From Nocardioidaceae bacterium (GTDB lineage Bacteria > Actinomycetota > Actinomycetes > Propionibacteriales > Nocardioidaceae), in contig JACCVA010000449.1 of the NCBI GenBank assembly GCA_013698435.1, forward strand, positions 1 to 7,968: DNA of 7,968 nucleotides, written 5' to 3'. A program made the position numbers and the translations under genes. Below, piece by piece: positions 1 to 5,761 of the stretch (position 1 is its first letter; each line of letters opens with the position of its first letter). A model generated the notes under the pieces. It had not been told where the DNA came from and ran no database searches. It saw only the letters and a list, made by a program, of their open reading frames with translations.

Positions 1-705
1 AGCTGGGTCGACCGCGACCCATACCTGTTCCGCGCGGGCAAGGAGCCGTCCGGCCGCGTCGTAGAGCCCCGACGCCGTGAACGTCTTGCGGCCCTGCTCC
101 GCGGTCAGCTGCCCGACCACGACGTACCGGCCGCCGGCCACTACCGGGGCCGGCCAGCCGGCGGTCATCGTGCCGAGGACGAGTGGTCGCTGCTCGAGGT
201 CGGACGTCCAGCCTCCCGGGCAGTCGAGCGCTGACCACACGAACTCCGGCGCGACACGACCGGCGCTGTCGCTGAGATCATCCCCCGGAACCCAGGTGCA
301 GGCAGTGCGACCAAGGGCATACCGGCCGGGTCTGAGGCAGAGCGCGTCACCGGGCCGACGGCCGGTGCCGCAGACGAAACAGGTCGGGAACGGGTGGTGC
401 ACGAGACCCTGGTACGCCTGCTCGGCTGCCAGAGCGTCGTCGTACGAGACCGGCAGCACGGGTGCCTGCGTGAAGTCACCGGCCGTCGCCTCGGCCACCA
501 GGTCGGCACCGTCACGAACCGCCGCGCCGCCGGCATGTTGCTCGAGCGTCAGCGGGCGGTCGAGCGGAGGTGGTCGGCGCAGCGACACGGTGGTCACGGT
601 GCCGGGGCCTGCGGTGAACGACGCCAGCCGGCCGGAGACGTAGCCGCCGTTCCCGGACCGTGCCGGTCCCATGAACCGCGCGTCGATCGTCAGTGTGCTG
701 CCCAT
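1..705 (-). CDS. Thioesterase-like (hotdog-type) protein, 3' end cut by window edge
   Basis: The frame is open from an ATG at 705 to the window edge: 235 codons with no stop, so the C-terminus is missing. It resembles an actinobacterial family usually labelled hypothetical or hotdog/thioesterase-like. Visible features are an N-terminal GPARSGNGGYVSGRLA stretch (13-28), a PTCFVCG segment with two cysteines (107-113; C109, C112), FVWSALDCPGGW (155-166), VLGTM (176-180), and a late GRKTFTASGLYD segment (205-216) followed by ARAEQVWV. The last part is laid out like the closing strands of acyl-CoA thioesterases. I assign no substrate. The ATG lies 11 bp after the photolyase stop on the same strand, so it is probably co-transcribed with it. 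No clear Shine-Dalgarno precedes it, so translation may be coupled. The coding frame is secure; the thioesterase role is a family-level inference from memory. Confidence 0.8.
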   Translation of the reverse strand, partial: MGSTLTIDARFMGPARSGNGGYVSGRLASFTAGPGTVTTVSLRRPPPLDRPLTLEQHAGGAAVRDGADLVAEATAGDFTQAPVLPVSYDDALAAEQAYQGLVHHPFPTCFVCGTGRRPGDALCLRPGRYALGRTACTWVPGDDLSDSAGRVAPEFVWSALDCPGGWTSDLEQRPLVLGTMTAGWPAPVVAGGRYVVVGQLTAEQGRKTFTASGLYDAAGRLLARAEQVWVAVDPA

Positions 706-716
706 GCGGCGTCAGG

Positions 717-2051
717 CTATCGGGACGTGCGCCCGTCGCCGCGGATGAGTTCGTAGCGCGCCAGCGCCTCGCGCCGCTCCTCCGCGTGGTCGACGATCGG
801 TGCGCGGGGCTGGTGCACCTCCGGCGCGGGCACACCGCTGAGCTCGGGGACATAACGCCGGATGTAGTCGCCGTCGGGGTCGAACTTCTTACCCTGGTCG
901 ATCGGGTTGAAAACCCGGAAGTAGGGGGCGGCGTCGGTGCCGGAGCCTGCCGTCCACTGCCACCCGTGGCTGTTCGAGGCCAGGTCGCCGTCCACGAGCC
1001 ACTGCGAGAAGTGCCGGGCTCCGTGCTGCCACTCGAGGTGGAGGTCCTTGACGAGGAAGCTCGCCACGATCATCCGCACCCGGTTGTGCATCCACCCCTC
1101 GGCGCGCAGCTGACGCATGCCGGCGTCGACGATCGGGAAGCCGGTACGCCCCTCCTTCCACGCCTCAAGGGCGTCACCTGGCTCGTCGTACGTCATCCGC
1201 GCGAAGTCGGGCCGGTAATGCTCGCGAGCGCTGTCGGGGCGCCGCGCGAGCACGTCGGCATAGAACTCGCGCCAGGCGAGCTCGGTGCGGTAGGCCAAGA
1301 TCGACCGCTGGCTTGCGTCGGCGGTCTCGAGGTCGGCCAACATCGTGCGGGGATGGATCTCGCCCCACTTCAGGTGCACCGACATATGCGAGGTCGCGTC
1401 CAGGTCGGGGCGGTTGCGCACGGTGCCGTACGCGCCCAGCCTGTCGGCAACGAAGGCCTGCCAGTGCCGCCGGGCCGACTCCTCGCCTGCGTCCGGCAGG
1501 CTCAGCCCGGCCGGCAGGTCGACCGTAGGCATCGCGTCGTTGCGCAGCGAGACGTCCCACGTGAGGGTGCGCGGCGTGGCAGCAGGTGCCCGCCAGCCAT
1601 GGTCGCGCCATGCCTTCGAGAATGGTGAGAAGACCTGGTAGCTGTCGCCTGTCTTGTTTCGCACCCGGCCCGGAGCAACCGCGTACGGGGACCCGGTGCG
1701 CACGAGGCGTACGCCGGTGTCGGCGAGAGCCCGTTCGACGCAGCGGTCCCGTTCGGCGCCGTACGGCCCGAAGTCGGCGGCGATGTGGACGCTGTCGGCA
1801 CCGGCCTCGCGGACTACCTGGGGCACGACCTCGACCGGGTCGCCGGCACGTAGCACGAGCCCCCCGGTCTGGTCGGCCAGCGACTCGAGGCTGGCCAGCA
1901 GGTAGGCCCGACGCGACGGTCCTGCCGGCTCCCAGAGCCGAGGGTCGACGACGAAAAGCGGGAGGATGATGCCGCCTTGTGCCGCCTCGACGAGCGCGGG
2001 GTTGTCGGCCAGCCGTAGGTCGCGGCGGAACCACATCACAGACGTCGGCAT
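717..2051 (-). CDS. phr: Deoxyribodipyrimidine photolyase (class I, cryptochrome/photolyase family)
   Basis: A 444-residue flavoprotein, usual length for class I CPD photolyases, which use light to split cyclobutane pyrimidine dimers. The N-terminal antenna domain begins VMWFRRDLRLADNPAL (5-20). The FAD/catalytic domain carries WREFY (260-264), FPIVDAGMRQL (305-315), GWMHNRVRM (319-327), DGDLASNSHGWQW (354-366) and GTDAAPYFRVFNP (371-383). Compared with remembered E. coli PhrB numbering, W260 matches substrate-contacting W277, N360 matches N378 near flavin N5 (Asp would be typical of plant cryptochromes), W341 matches W359 and W364 matches W382. The terminal triad tryptophan W306 appears to be Y288 here. 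The antenna may be 8-HDF, common in F420-making actinobacteria, but this is inference. The ATG at 2051 fits the family N-terminus; the same frame runs further upstream to 2309 but that part overlaps the divergent repressor gene and looks non-coding. First gene of a pair with the thioesterase-like gene. Confidence 0.95.
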   Translation of the reverse strand: MPTSVMWFRRDLRLADNPALVEAAQGGIILPLFVVDPRLWEPAGPSRRAYLLASLESLADQTGGLVLRAGDPVEVVPQVVREAGADSVHIAADFGPYGAERDRCVERALADTGVRLVRTGSPYAVAPGRVRNKTGDSYQVFSPFSKAWRDHGWRAPAATPRTLTWDVSLRNDAMPTVDLPAGLSLPDAGEESARRHWQAFVADRLGAYGTVRNRPDLDATSHMSVHLKWGEIHPRTMLADLETADASQRSILAYRTELAWREFYADVLARRPDSAREHYRPDFARMTYDEPGDALEAWKEGRTGFPIVDAGMRQLRAEGWMHNRVRMIVASFLVKDLHLEWQHGARHFSQWLVDGDLASNSHGWQWTAGSGTDAAPYFRVFNPIDQGKKFDPDGDYIRRYVPELSGVPAPEVHQPRAPIVDHAEERREALARYELIRGDGRTSR

Positions 2052-2128
2052 GACGCCAGTGTCCCGTACGCCGCTCGAACGCGCCTGCCGGCAGCAGGGT
2101 GTGCCGGATTCACGAACGGCTTCGGCGG

Positions 2129-2157
2129 TTGGTGTTGTCAGTCGGATGCGACACAAT
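2129..2157 (+). promoter_or_regulatory. Candidate promoter for the iron repressor gene
   Basis: TTGGTG (2129-2134) and CACAAT (2152-2157) are separated by 17 bp and sit about 48 bp upstream of the GTG at 2205, a fair match to a housekeeping-sigma promoter. An AGGGTGG stretch (2188-2194) is a plausible Shine-Dalgarno for that start. The rest of the 153-bp divergent gap holds a 10-bp palindrome CTGCCGGCAG (2085-2094) and no obvious strong promoter for the photolyase on the other strand. I see no 19-bp tox-box-like palindrome that would suggest autoregulation. Confidence 0.3.
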
Positions 2158-2204
2158 GACGAAGCAGTGGGGCGACGACTCGGCGACAGGGTGGACAACG
2201 CAGC

Positions 2205-2891
2205 GTGACCGATCTGATCGACACCACGGAGATGTATCTCCGCACAATCTTCGAGCTCGAGGAAGAGGGCATTGTCCCGCTGCGCGCGCGCATCGCCGAG
2301 CGGCTGCACCAGTCCGGCCCCACCGTCAGCCAGACGGTTGCGCGGATGGAACGCGACGGTCTACTGACCGTCGAGGGCGATCGGCACCTCGAGCTCACCG
2401 GCGGCGGGCGTCAGATCGCGACCCGGGTGATGCGCAAGCACCGGCTGGCGGAGCGGCTGCTCGTCGACGTCATCGGGCTCGAGTGGGAGGACGTCCACGC
2501 CGAAGCCTGCCGGTGGGAGCACGTGATGTCCGAGACGGTCGAGCGACGTCTGGTCGAGATTCTCGACCACCCGACCATGTCGCCGTACGGCAACCCCATT
2601 CCCGGGCTCGATGAGCTGGGGGAGGGACTGGCCGCGGAGTCGTTCCTGGCGGGGGTCGACGCACTCGACGCCATCGCCACCGACGGTGAGCAGCGGGTGG
2701 TGGTGGCCCGGATAGCCGAGCCCATCCAGACGGACGAGCAGCTGATGGCGGCGCTACGTCGGGTGGGTGCCCTTCCCGGCAAGGTCGTGAACGTCGTCCG
2801 CGGCGCCCACGGCGTGCTGGTTGCCAGCGGGGGCGAGTCCGCCGAGATCGACGTGGAGACCGCGAGCCACCTCTTCGTGCGCCGGCTCTGA
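2205..2891 (+). CDS. ideR: Iron-dependent transcriptional repressor, DtxR/IdeR family
   Basis: A 228-residue protein almost colinear with C. diphtheriae DtxR (226 residues). It binds Fe(II) and represses iron-uptake and siderophore genes. The N-terminal winged helix includes SGPTVSQTVARMERDGL (37-53), with S37, P39 and Q43 at the DNA-contacting positions. The dimerization/metal domain keeps every expected ligand: M10, C102, E105 and H106 (primary site) and H79, E83 and H98 (ancillary site). E172 and Q175 in the SH3-like C-terminal domain match DtxR E170 and Q173. The linker contains the conserved GNPIPGLDELGEG (129-141). It starts with GTG; MTDLIDTTEMYLRTIFELEEE aligns from the first residue with known DtxR proteins, which fixes the start. 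Such repressors act globally, so the neighbouring genes need not be targets. MntR is unlikely because the C-terminal SH3-like domain is present. Confidence 0.96.
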   Translation: MTDLIDTTEMYLRTIFELEEEGIVPLRARIAERLHQSGPTVSQTVARMERDGLLTVEGDRHLELTGGGRQIATRVMRKHRLAERLLVDVIGLEWEDVHAEACRWEHVMSETVERRLVEILDHPTMSPYGNPIPGLDELGEGLAAESFLAGVDALDAIATDGEQRVVVARIAEPIQTDEQLMAALRRVGALPGKVVNVVRGAHGVLVASGGESAEIDVETASHLFVRRL

Positions 2892-2917
2892 ACGCGCGCC
2901 GCGACCTCGATGTCTGA

Positions 2918-2934
2918 CAGCCCCTTCACGGCTG
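2918..2934 (+). terminator. Short weak hairpin between the repressor and MFS genes
   Basis: CAGCC (2918-2922) and GGCTG (2930-2934) can pair around a 7-base loop, 26 bp after the repressor stop. The stem is only 5 bp and no T-tract follows, so at most it attenuates. The 75-bp gap otherwise holds only the GGAG Shine-Dalgarno (2955-2958) of the next gene. Whether the two genes share a transcript is open. Confidence 0.2.
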
Positions 2935-2966
2935 ATGTACGCGCCCGCGACCGTTGGAGCTGACCT

Positions 2967-4214
2967 GTGCCGAAGTCTCCGTTCGTCGGCCTCCCACGCG
3001 AGGTCGCCGTCCTCGTCGCGGTGGCGGTTGCCGTCGCGATCGGTTTCGGTGTTGTCGCGCCTGCCATTCCGCTGTTCGCCAGGTCGTTCGGGGTAGGCAG
3101 CTTCGCAGCTGGAGCAGTCATCTCCGCGTTCGCCGTGATGCGTTTCGCGTCGGCGTTGGGTGGTGGTCGGCTGGTCGATGCGTTCGGCGAACGCGCCATC
3201 TTGGCGGTAGGGATCGGCATCGTCGCCGTCTCTACCGGCCTCGCCGGTCTGGCGCAGAGCTACACCCAGCTGCTGATTCTGCGGGGTCTCGGCGGCATCG
3301 GGTCGGCCATGTTCACGGTCTCGGCCATCGCCTTGCTCTTCCGGGTCGTCGACAGCGGCAGCCGGGGTCGCGCAAGCGGCCTGTTCCAAGGCGGGTTCCT
3401 GATCGGGGGACTGCTCGGCCCACTGGCCGGCGGGTTCCTCACGGGCGTCTCGCTGCGGCTGCCGTTCTTCGTCTACGCGGTCTCGCTGATCGCCGCAGGC
3501 AGCATCGGCGTGCTGTTCCTGAGTGCCGCCAAGCTGAGGCGTGTGCACGAACCCGGGGAGGCGGGCGTGCACGAGCCACCCGAGCAGCGCGAGGAGGTCA
3601 CCTCCACCACGCTGGCGGAGGCCTGGGCACAGCCGGCGTACCGCACAGCGGTGTCGGTCAACTTTGCGATCGGCTGGGCGCTGTTCGGCGTGCGTATGAG
3701 CCTCGTCCCTATCTTCGTCACCGACGCCATGGGGCAGCGGGCGGTCTGGATCGGTGCCGGCTTCCTCTGCTCCAGCGTCGCCCAGGCGTCACTGCTGCTG
3801 GCTGCCGGCCAGTTCGTCGACCGCCGCGGACGACGACCAGCGATGGTGCTGGGCTCTGCGGTCACCGCAGTCGCGTTCGTCGCCTTGGCTCTGTCGACCG
3901 CGCTGCCGGTATTCCTGGTGGCGATGACGGCGATCGGTGTCGGCGGTGCGTTCGTCGGCACGGCTCCCGGCGCCGTCGTCGGCGACATCATGAAGGGCCG
4001 AGGTGGTCGCGTCGTCGCGGCGTTCCAGATGGCCTCCGACCTGGGCGCGATCACCGGACCGCTGGCCGCGGGGTGGCTCGCCGACAACGTGTCGTTCGCA
4101 GCGGCGTTCTTCATGTCAGCATCGGTCCTGCTCGCGGCAATGGTGATGTCGCTGCGGATGCCGGAGACGTTGCGCCGAGACGACTCGCAGCCCCACGCGG
4201 AGGGCACGGCCTAG
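2967..4214 (+). CDS. MFS transporter, probable drug:H+ antiporter type (12 helices)
   Basis: A 415-residue inner-membrane protein with 12 likely transmembrane helices in two halves, normal length for the DHA1 group. Motif A is GGGRLVDAFGERAIL (65-79), and a second copy-like AGQFVDRRGRRPAMV (280-294) opens the C-terminal half. RGLGGIGSA (106-114) fits motif B with R106. GGFLIGGLLGPLAGG (142-156) is the antiporter motif C, which supports proton-driven export rather than uptake. The central cytoplasmic loop (about 189-216) is hydrophilic and rich in Glu. The substrate cannot be read from the sequence. The GTG start at 2967 is preceded by GGAG with 8-bp spacing. It lies 75 bp downstream of the iron repressor on the same strand, so a role in metal or siderophore export is conceivable, but position is the only support. 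Confidence 0.92.
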   Translation: MPKSPFVGLPREVAVLVAVAVAVAIGFGVVAPAIPLFARSFGVGSFAAGAVISAFAVMRFASALGGGRLVDAFGERAILAVGIGIVAVSTGLAGLAQSYTQLLILRGLGGIGSAMFTVSAIALLFRVVDSGSRGRASGLFQGGFLIGGLLGPLAGGFLTGVSLRLPFFVYAVSLIAAGSIGVLFLSAAKLRRVHEPGEAGVHEPPEQREEVTSTTLAEAWAQPAYRTAVSVNFAIGWALFGVRMSLVPIFVTDAMGQRAVWIGAGFLCSSVAQASLLLAAGQFVDRRGRRPAMVLGSAVTAVAFVALALSTALPVFLVAMTAIGVGGAFVGTAPGAVVGDIMKGRGGRVVAAFQMASDLGAITGPLAAGWLADNVSFAAAFFMSASVLLAAMVMSLRMPETLRRDDSQPHAEGTA

Positions 4215-4291
4215 ATTGTCGAACGCTTCTCATGTGTCAAGCGATGTGCTGGTTCTCGGTGGGCCGGCCCGTACCGTCGCACCTCGCTCAC

Positions 4292-4315
4292 CCGTAGATC
4301 GCTGATCGCCTACGG
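4292..4315 (+). terminator. Candidate hairpin downstream of the MFS gene
   Basis: CCGTAG (4292-4297) and CTACGG (4310-4315) form a perfect 6-bp stem; the 12-base interior can add an ATC/GAT pairing. It lies 78 bp after the MFS stop. No T-tract follows, which is common for actinobacterial terminators but leaves the call weak. Confidence 0.25.
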
Positions 4316-4321
4316 CCACAG

Positions 4322-4362
4322 GACCCTGGGAGCGACTCATCTAGGGTCGGCGGGCAACCGAC
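4322..4362. promoter_or_regulatory. Overlapping inverted repeats upstream of the solute-binding lipoprotein
   Basis: GACCCT (4322-4327) and AGGGTC (4343-4348) are a perfect inverted repeat with a 15-bp spacer. The right arm overlaps a second one, GTCGG (4346-4350) with CCGAC (4358-4362) and a 7-bp spacer. Inside lies TAGGGT (4342-4347), a possible actinobacterial -10 hexamer, though I see no good -35. The arrangement would fit an operator over a promoter but is unproven. The remainder of the 4215-4450 gap (236 bp) shows the 10-bp palindrome GGGCCGGCCC (4261-4270), the hairpin at 4292-4315, and nothing else I can name. Confidence 0.25.
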
Positions 4363-4450
4363 GGAAATGCCAGCGGCTGGTGAGACTGTCCGCGGCTATC
4401 CTTGGCCGTTCCGGGTGACTGCTCGGGGCCGACGGGAGGATACCGATTCG

Positions 4451-5440
4451 ATGGCGACGCTTCGGCGGCGTACGGTCACCGTGGCGGTCGCTCTGGTGCT
4501 TGCGACGGCAGCGTGCAGTCCCGGCGAGACGCCCAAGCCGGTCAAGGAGACAGCTCCCACCCCACAGTCCACCGGAGGACAGTGCGGCCCCCTCGCCATC
4601 GCCTACAGCCCAGGCAACGGGTATGAGGCGAGCGCCTTCGTCGTCGGACGGCTCGCCACCGACGAGCTCGGTTGTGACGTCTCGTACGTGAAGACCACCT
4701 CCCGCAAGGCGTGGCGGGCGGTGGCATCCGGGCGGGCGGACGTCTATCTCGACGCTTTCGGCAGCCCGGACCTTCAGCAGCGACTCACCGCTCCCGACGG
4801 TCCGGTCACGATCCTCGGGCCTAACGGCGTCAGGGGTGGCGTCGACGTCCTCGCGCCGTTCTTCATGGCGGACTACGGCATCGAGACGTCACGCGACCTG
4901 GCAGACATCCCCCCTAGCGTCTTCGGCAACCCGGGACCGTCGTTGTCGACGGTTCCGTCCTTGCTGCCCCTTGCTCAGTCCTTCCTCGACTCTGAGGGTC
5001 TCGACTTCCGGCTGAAGAACTATGTCGACACCCATCCGAGCGCGGGGATCAGCGACCTGCTTGCGTCGCCGCGTGCAAACGACGAGACCAAGAACCCGAA
5101 CTTCTACCTGGTCGAGGGGCCGCAGATGTTCTTGGGTGACGGTGCTGGACGCATCTCGGTGCAGATCCCTGATTCGGCGGCCGAAGGGTGCGTGCCGGAC
5201 TCCGGGACCACATTGTGCTCACTCGACGACTTCGAGTACCTGAAGATCGCGAACTCGCAGTTCGCGACGTCCGACAGCCCGGCGTACAACCTGGTCTACA
5301 ACTACCAGCTGAAGCCTGATCAGGCTTCGACCATCCTCGAGCTTGTCGAGCTGAGCGGGTTCGACGTCGGCGAGGCAGACGTCGTGTCGTGGATCAACAC
5401 ACACCCCGACACGTGGAAGCGCTGGCTCAGGAAACCCTGA
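4451..5440 (+). CDS. Glycine betaine/choline-type ABC transporter substrate-binding lipoprotein
   Basis: A 329-residue exported protein of the OpuAC/ProX-like type, which captures quaternary amines such as glycine betaine or choline outside the membrane. A basic start (RRR 5-7), hydrophobic segment and lipobox-like TAAC put the lipidated residue at C22, followed by a Pro/Thr-rich linker (about 24-43). The family-typical opening YSPGNGYEASAFVVGRLAT (52-70) and the SRKAWRAVASGRADVYLDAFG segment (84-104) match the region that shapes the ligand pocket. In relatives I remember, this reads as ENW or similar; here the Trp position appears to be F103. The ATG at 4451 is preceded by GGGAGGA (4435-4441) at 9-bp spacing; an earlier in-frame ATG at 4367 adds 28 residues that would spoil the signal peptide. 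No permease or ATPase gene is adjacent, so it is an orphan or serves a transporter elsewhere. The last seven codons and stop sit in a hairpin. Confidence 0.85.
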   Translation: MATLRRRTVTVAVALVLATAACSPGETPKPVKETAPTPQSTGGQCGPLAIAYSPGNGYEASAFVVGRLATDELGCDVSYVKTTSRKAWRAVASGRADVYLDAFGSPDLQQRLTAPDGPVTILGPNGVRGGVDVLAPFFMADYGIETSRDLADIPPSVFGNPGPSLSTVPSLLPLAQSFLDSEGLDFRLKNYVDTHPSAGISDLLASPRANDETKNPNFYLVEGPQMFLGDGAGRISVQIPDSAAEGCVPDSGTTLCSLDDFEYLKIANSQFATSDSPAYNLVYNYQLKPDQASTILELVELSGFDVGEADVVSWINTHPDTWKRWLRKP

Positions 5441-5450
5441 GCCAGCGCTT
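5417..5450. terminator. Perfect 15-bp hairpin, probable bidirectional terminator
   Basis: AAGCGCTGGCTCAGG (5417-5431) and CCTGAGCCAGCGCTT (5436-5450) pair perfectly around a 4-base loop (AAAC). It lies between two convergent genes: it contains the final codons and TGA of the lipoprotein gene, and ends 20 bp beyond the stop of the small membrane gene coming the other way. Neither side is followed by a T-tract, as is frequent in high-GC actinobacteria. Length and perfection make chance unlikely. Confidence 0.75.
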
Positions 5451-5469
5451 GCACGCGTTGGGTGCGTTG

Positions 5470-5616
5470 CTACTTGGTGAAGAGGCTGACGCCACCGGGA
5501 CCGACAAGCAGCCCCACGACGATCAGCACGATGCCCACAAGCAGCTGCGAGCGGACGATGGCCACGATGCCGGCGATCACGAGGATGACGGCGATAATCC
5601 ACAGAATGAATGCCAT
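5470..5616 (-). CDS. GPGG-motif small membrane protein (48 residues)
   Basis: This short gene encodes 48 residues with two hydrophobic helices (about 3-20 and 24-38), joined by a short charged turn with R22, and ending in GPGGVSLFTK. The tail matches what I recall of the actinobacterial family named 'GPGG-motif small membrane protein', whose function is unknown. Coding status is well supported: a perfect AGGAGG Shine-Dalgarno (5625-5630) lies 8 bp upstream of the ATG, the length fits the family, and the frame ends in a proper TAG. It probably sits in the cytoplasmic membrane as a helical hairpin. It is transcribed towards the lipoprotein gene, sharing the hairpin terminator, and away from the M23 peptidase gene. 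A stress-sigma-like promoter may lie just upstream. Confidence 0.88.
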   Translation of the reverse strand: MAFILWIIAVILVIAGIVAIVRSQLLVGIVLIVVGLLVGPGGVSLFTK

Positions 5617-5643
5617 GTTTGGTTCCTCCTTCGGCTGCGGCAG

Positions 5644-5668
5644 TTCCCCTAACGTGCAGGGCTAAACC
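5644..5668 (-). promoter_or_regulatory. Candidate stress-sigma (SigB/SigF-like) promoter for the GPGG gene
   Basis: On the minus strand GGTTT (5668-5664) is followed after 14 bp by GGGGAA (5649-5644). This is close to the actinobacterial SigB/SigF pattern GGTTT, 14-16 bp, GGGTAT, with a mismatch in the -10 part. The implied start near 5637 would give a leader of about 20 bases that still contains the AGGAGG ribosome site, a sensible geometry. It rests on one imperfect match. Confidence 0.35.
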
Positions 5669-5749
5669 TCTTGCTCGCTCGAACAACGGGGGCGCTATCT
5701 GACGAGCTGCCCGGCGGCTCGTGTCACAATCGAGCGCGACAGCACATGC

Positions 5750-5755
5750 GAGGTG
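5750..5755 (+). promoter_or_regulatory. Shine-Dalgarno fixing the M23 peptidase start
   Basis: GAGGTG ends 6 bp before the ATG at 5762. The in-frame GTG at 5753 lies inside this site and has no ribosome site of its own, so the ATG is preferred. Upstream, GCTCG (5717-5721) and CGAGC (5731-5735) flank a CACAAT (5725-5730) that could be a -10, but no -35 is evident. Confidence 0.55.
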
Positions 5756-5761
5756 AAAACG

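Noticed and set aside
77..643. Plus-strand open frame at the left edge
   Set aside because: It is antisense to the thioesterase-like gene, which has conserved-looking motifs; this frame has a low-complexity Pro/Ser/Arg composition.
693..1628. Plus-strand open frame of 311 codons
   Set aside because: Antisense shadow of the photolyase gene, whose catalytic motifs occupy the other strand.
2131..2158. Imperfect dyad GTGTTGTC / GACACAAT before the iron repressor
   Set aside because: Only about half the paired positions match over the full arms, so it is not distinguishable from chance.
2052..2309. N-terminal extension of the photolyase frame by 86 residues
   Set aside because: The extra residues match nothing in the family, and they overlap the divergent promoter region and the start of the iron repressor gene. 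Family N-termini begin at MPTSVMWFRRDLR.
2954..4297. A 447-codon plus-strand frame overlapping the MFS gene
   Set aside because: Arg/Gly-rich translation without domains; it is the out-of-frame shadow of the transporter.
4367..4450. Earlier ATG for the substrate-binding lipoprotein
   Set aside because: It would put 28 mostly hydrophilic residues before the signal peptide and has no ribosome site as good as GGGAGGA before 4451.
5753..5761. GTG at 5753 as start of the M23 peptidase
   Set aside because: The GTG is part of the GAGGTG ribosome site for the ATG at 5762 and lacks its own.
5617..5761. A c-di-AMP (ydaO-type) riboswitch before the M23 peptidase, as seen before some actinobacterial wall hydrolases
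   Set aside because: The gap is only 145 bp, is shared with a divergent gene, and I could not find the conserved core or pairing of that riboswitch.
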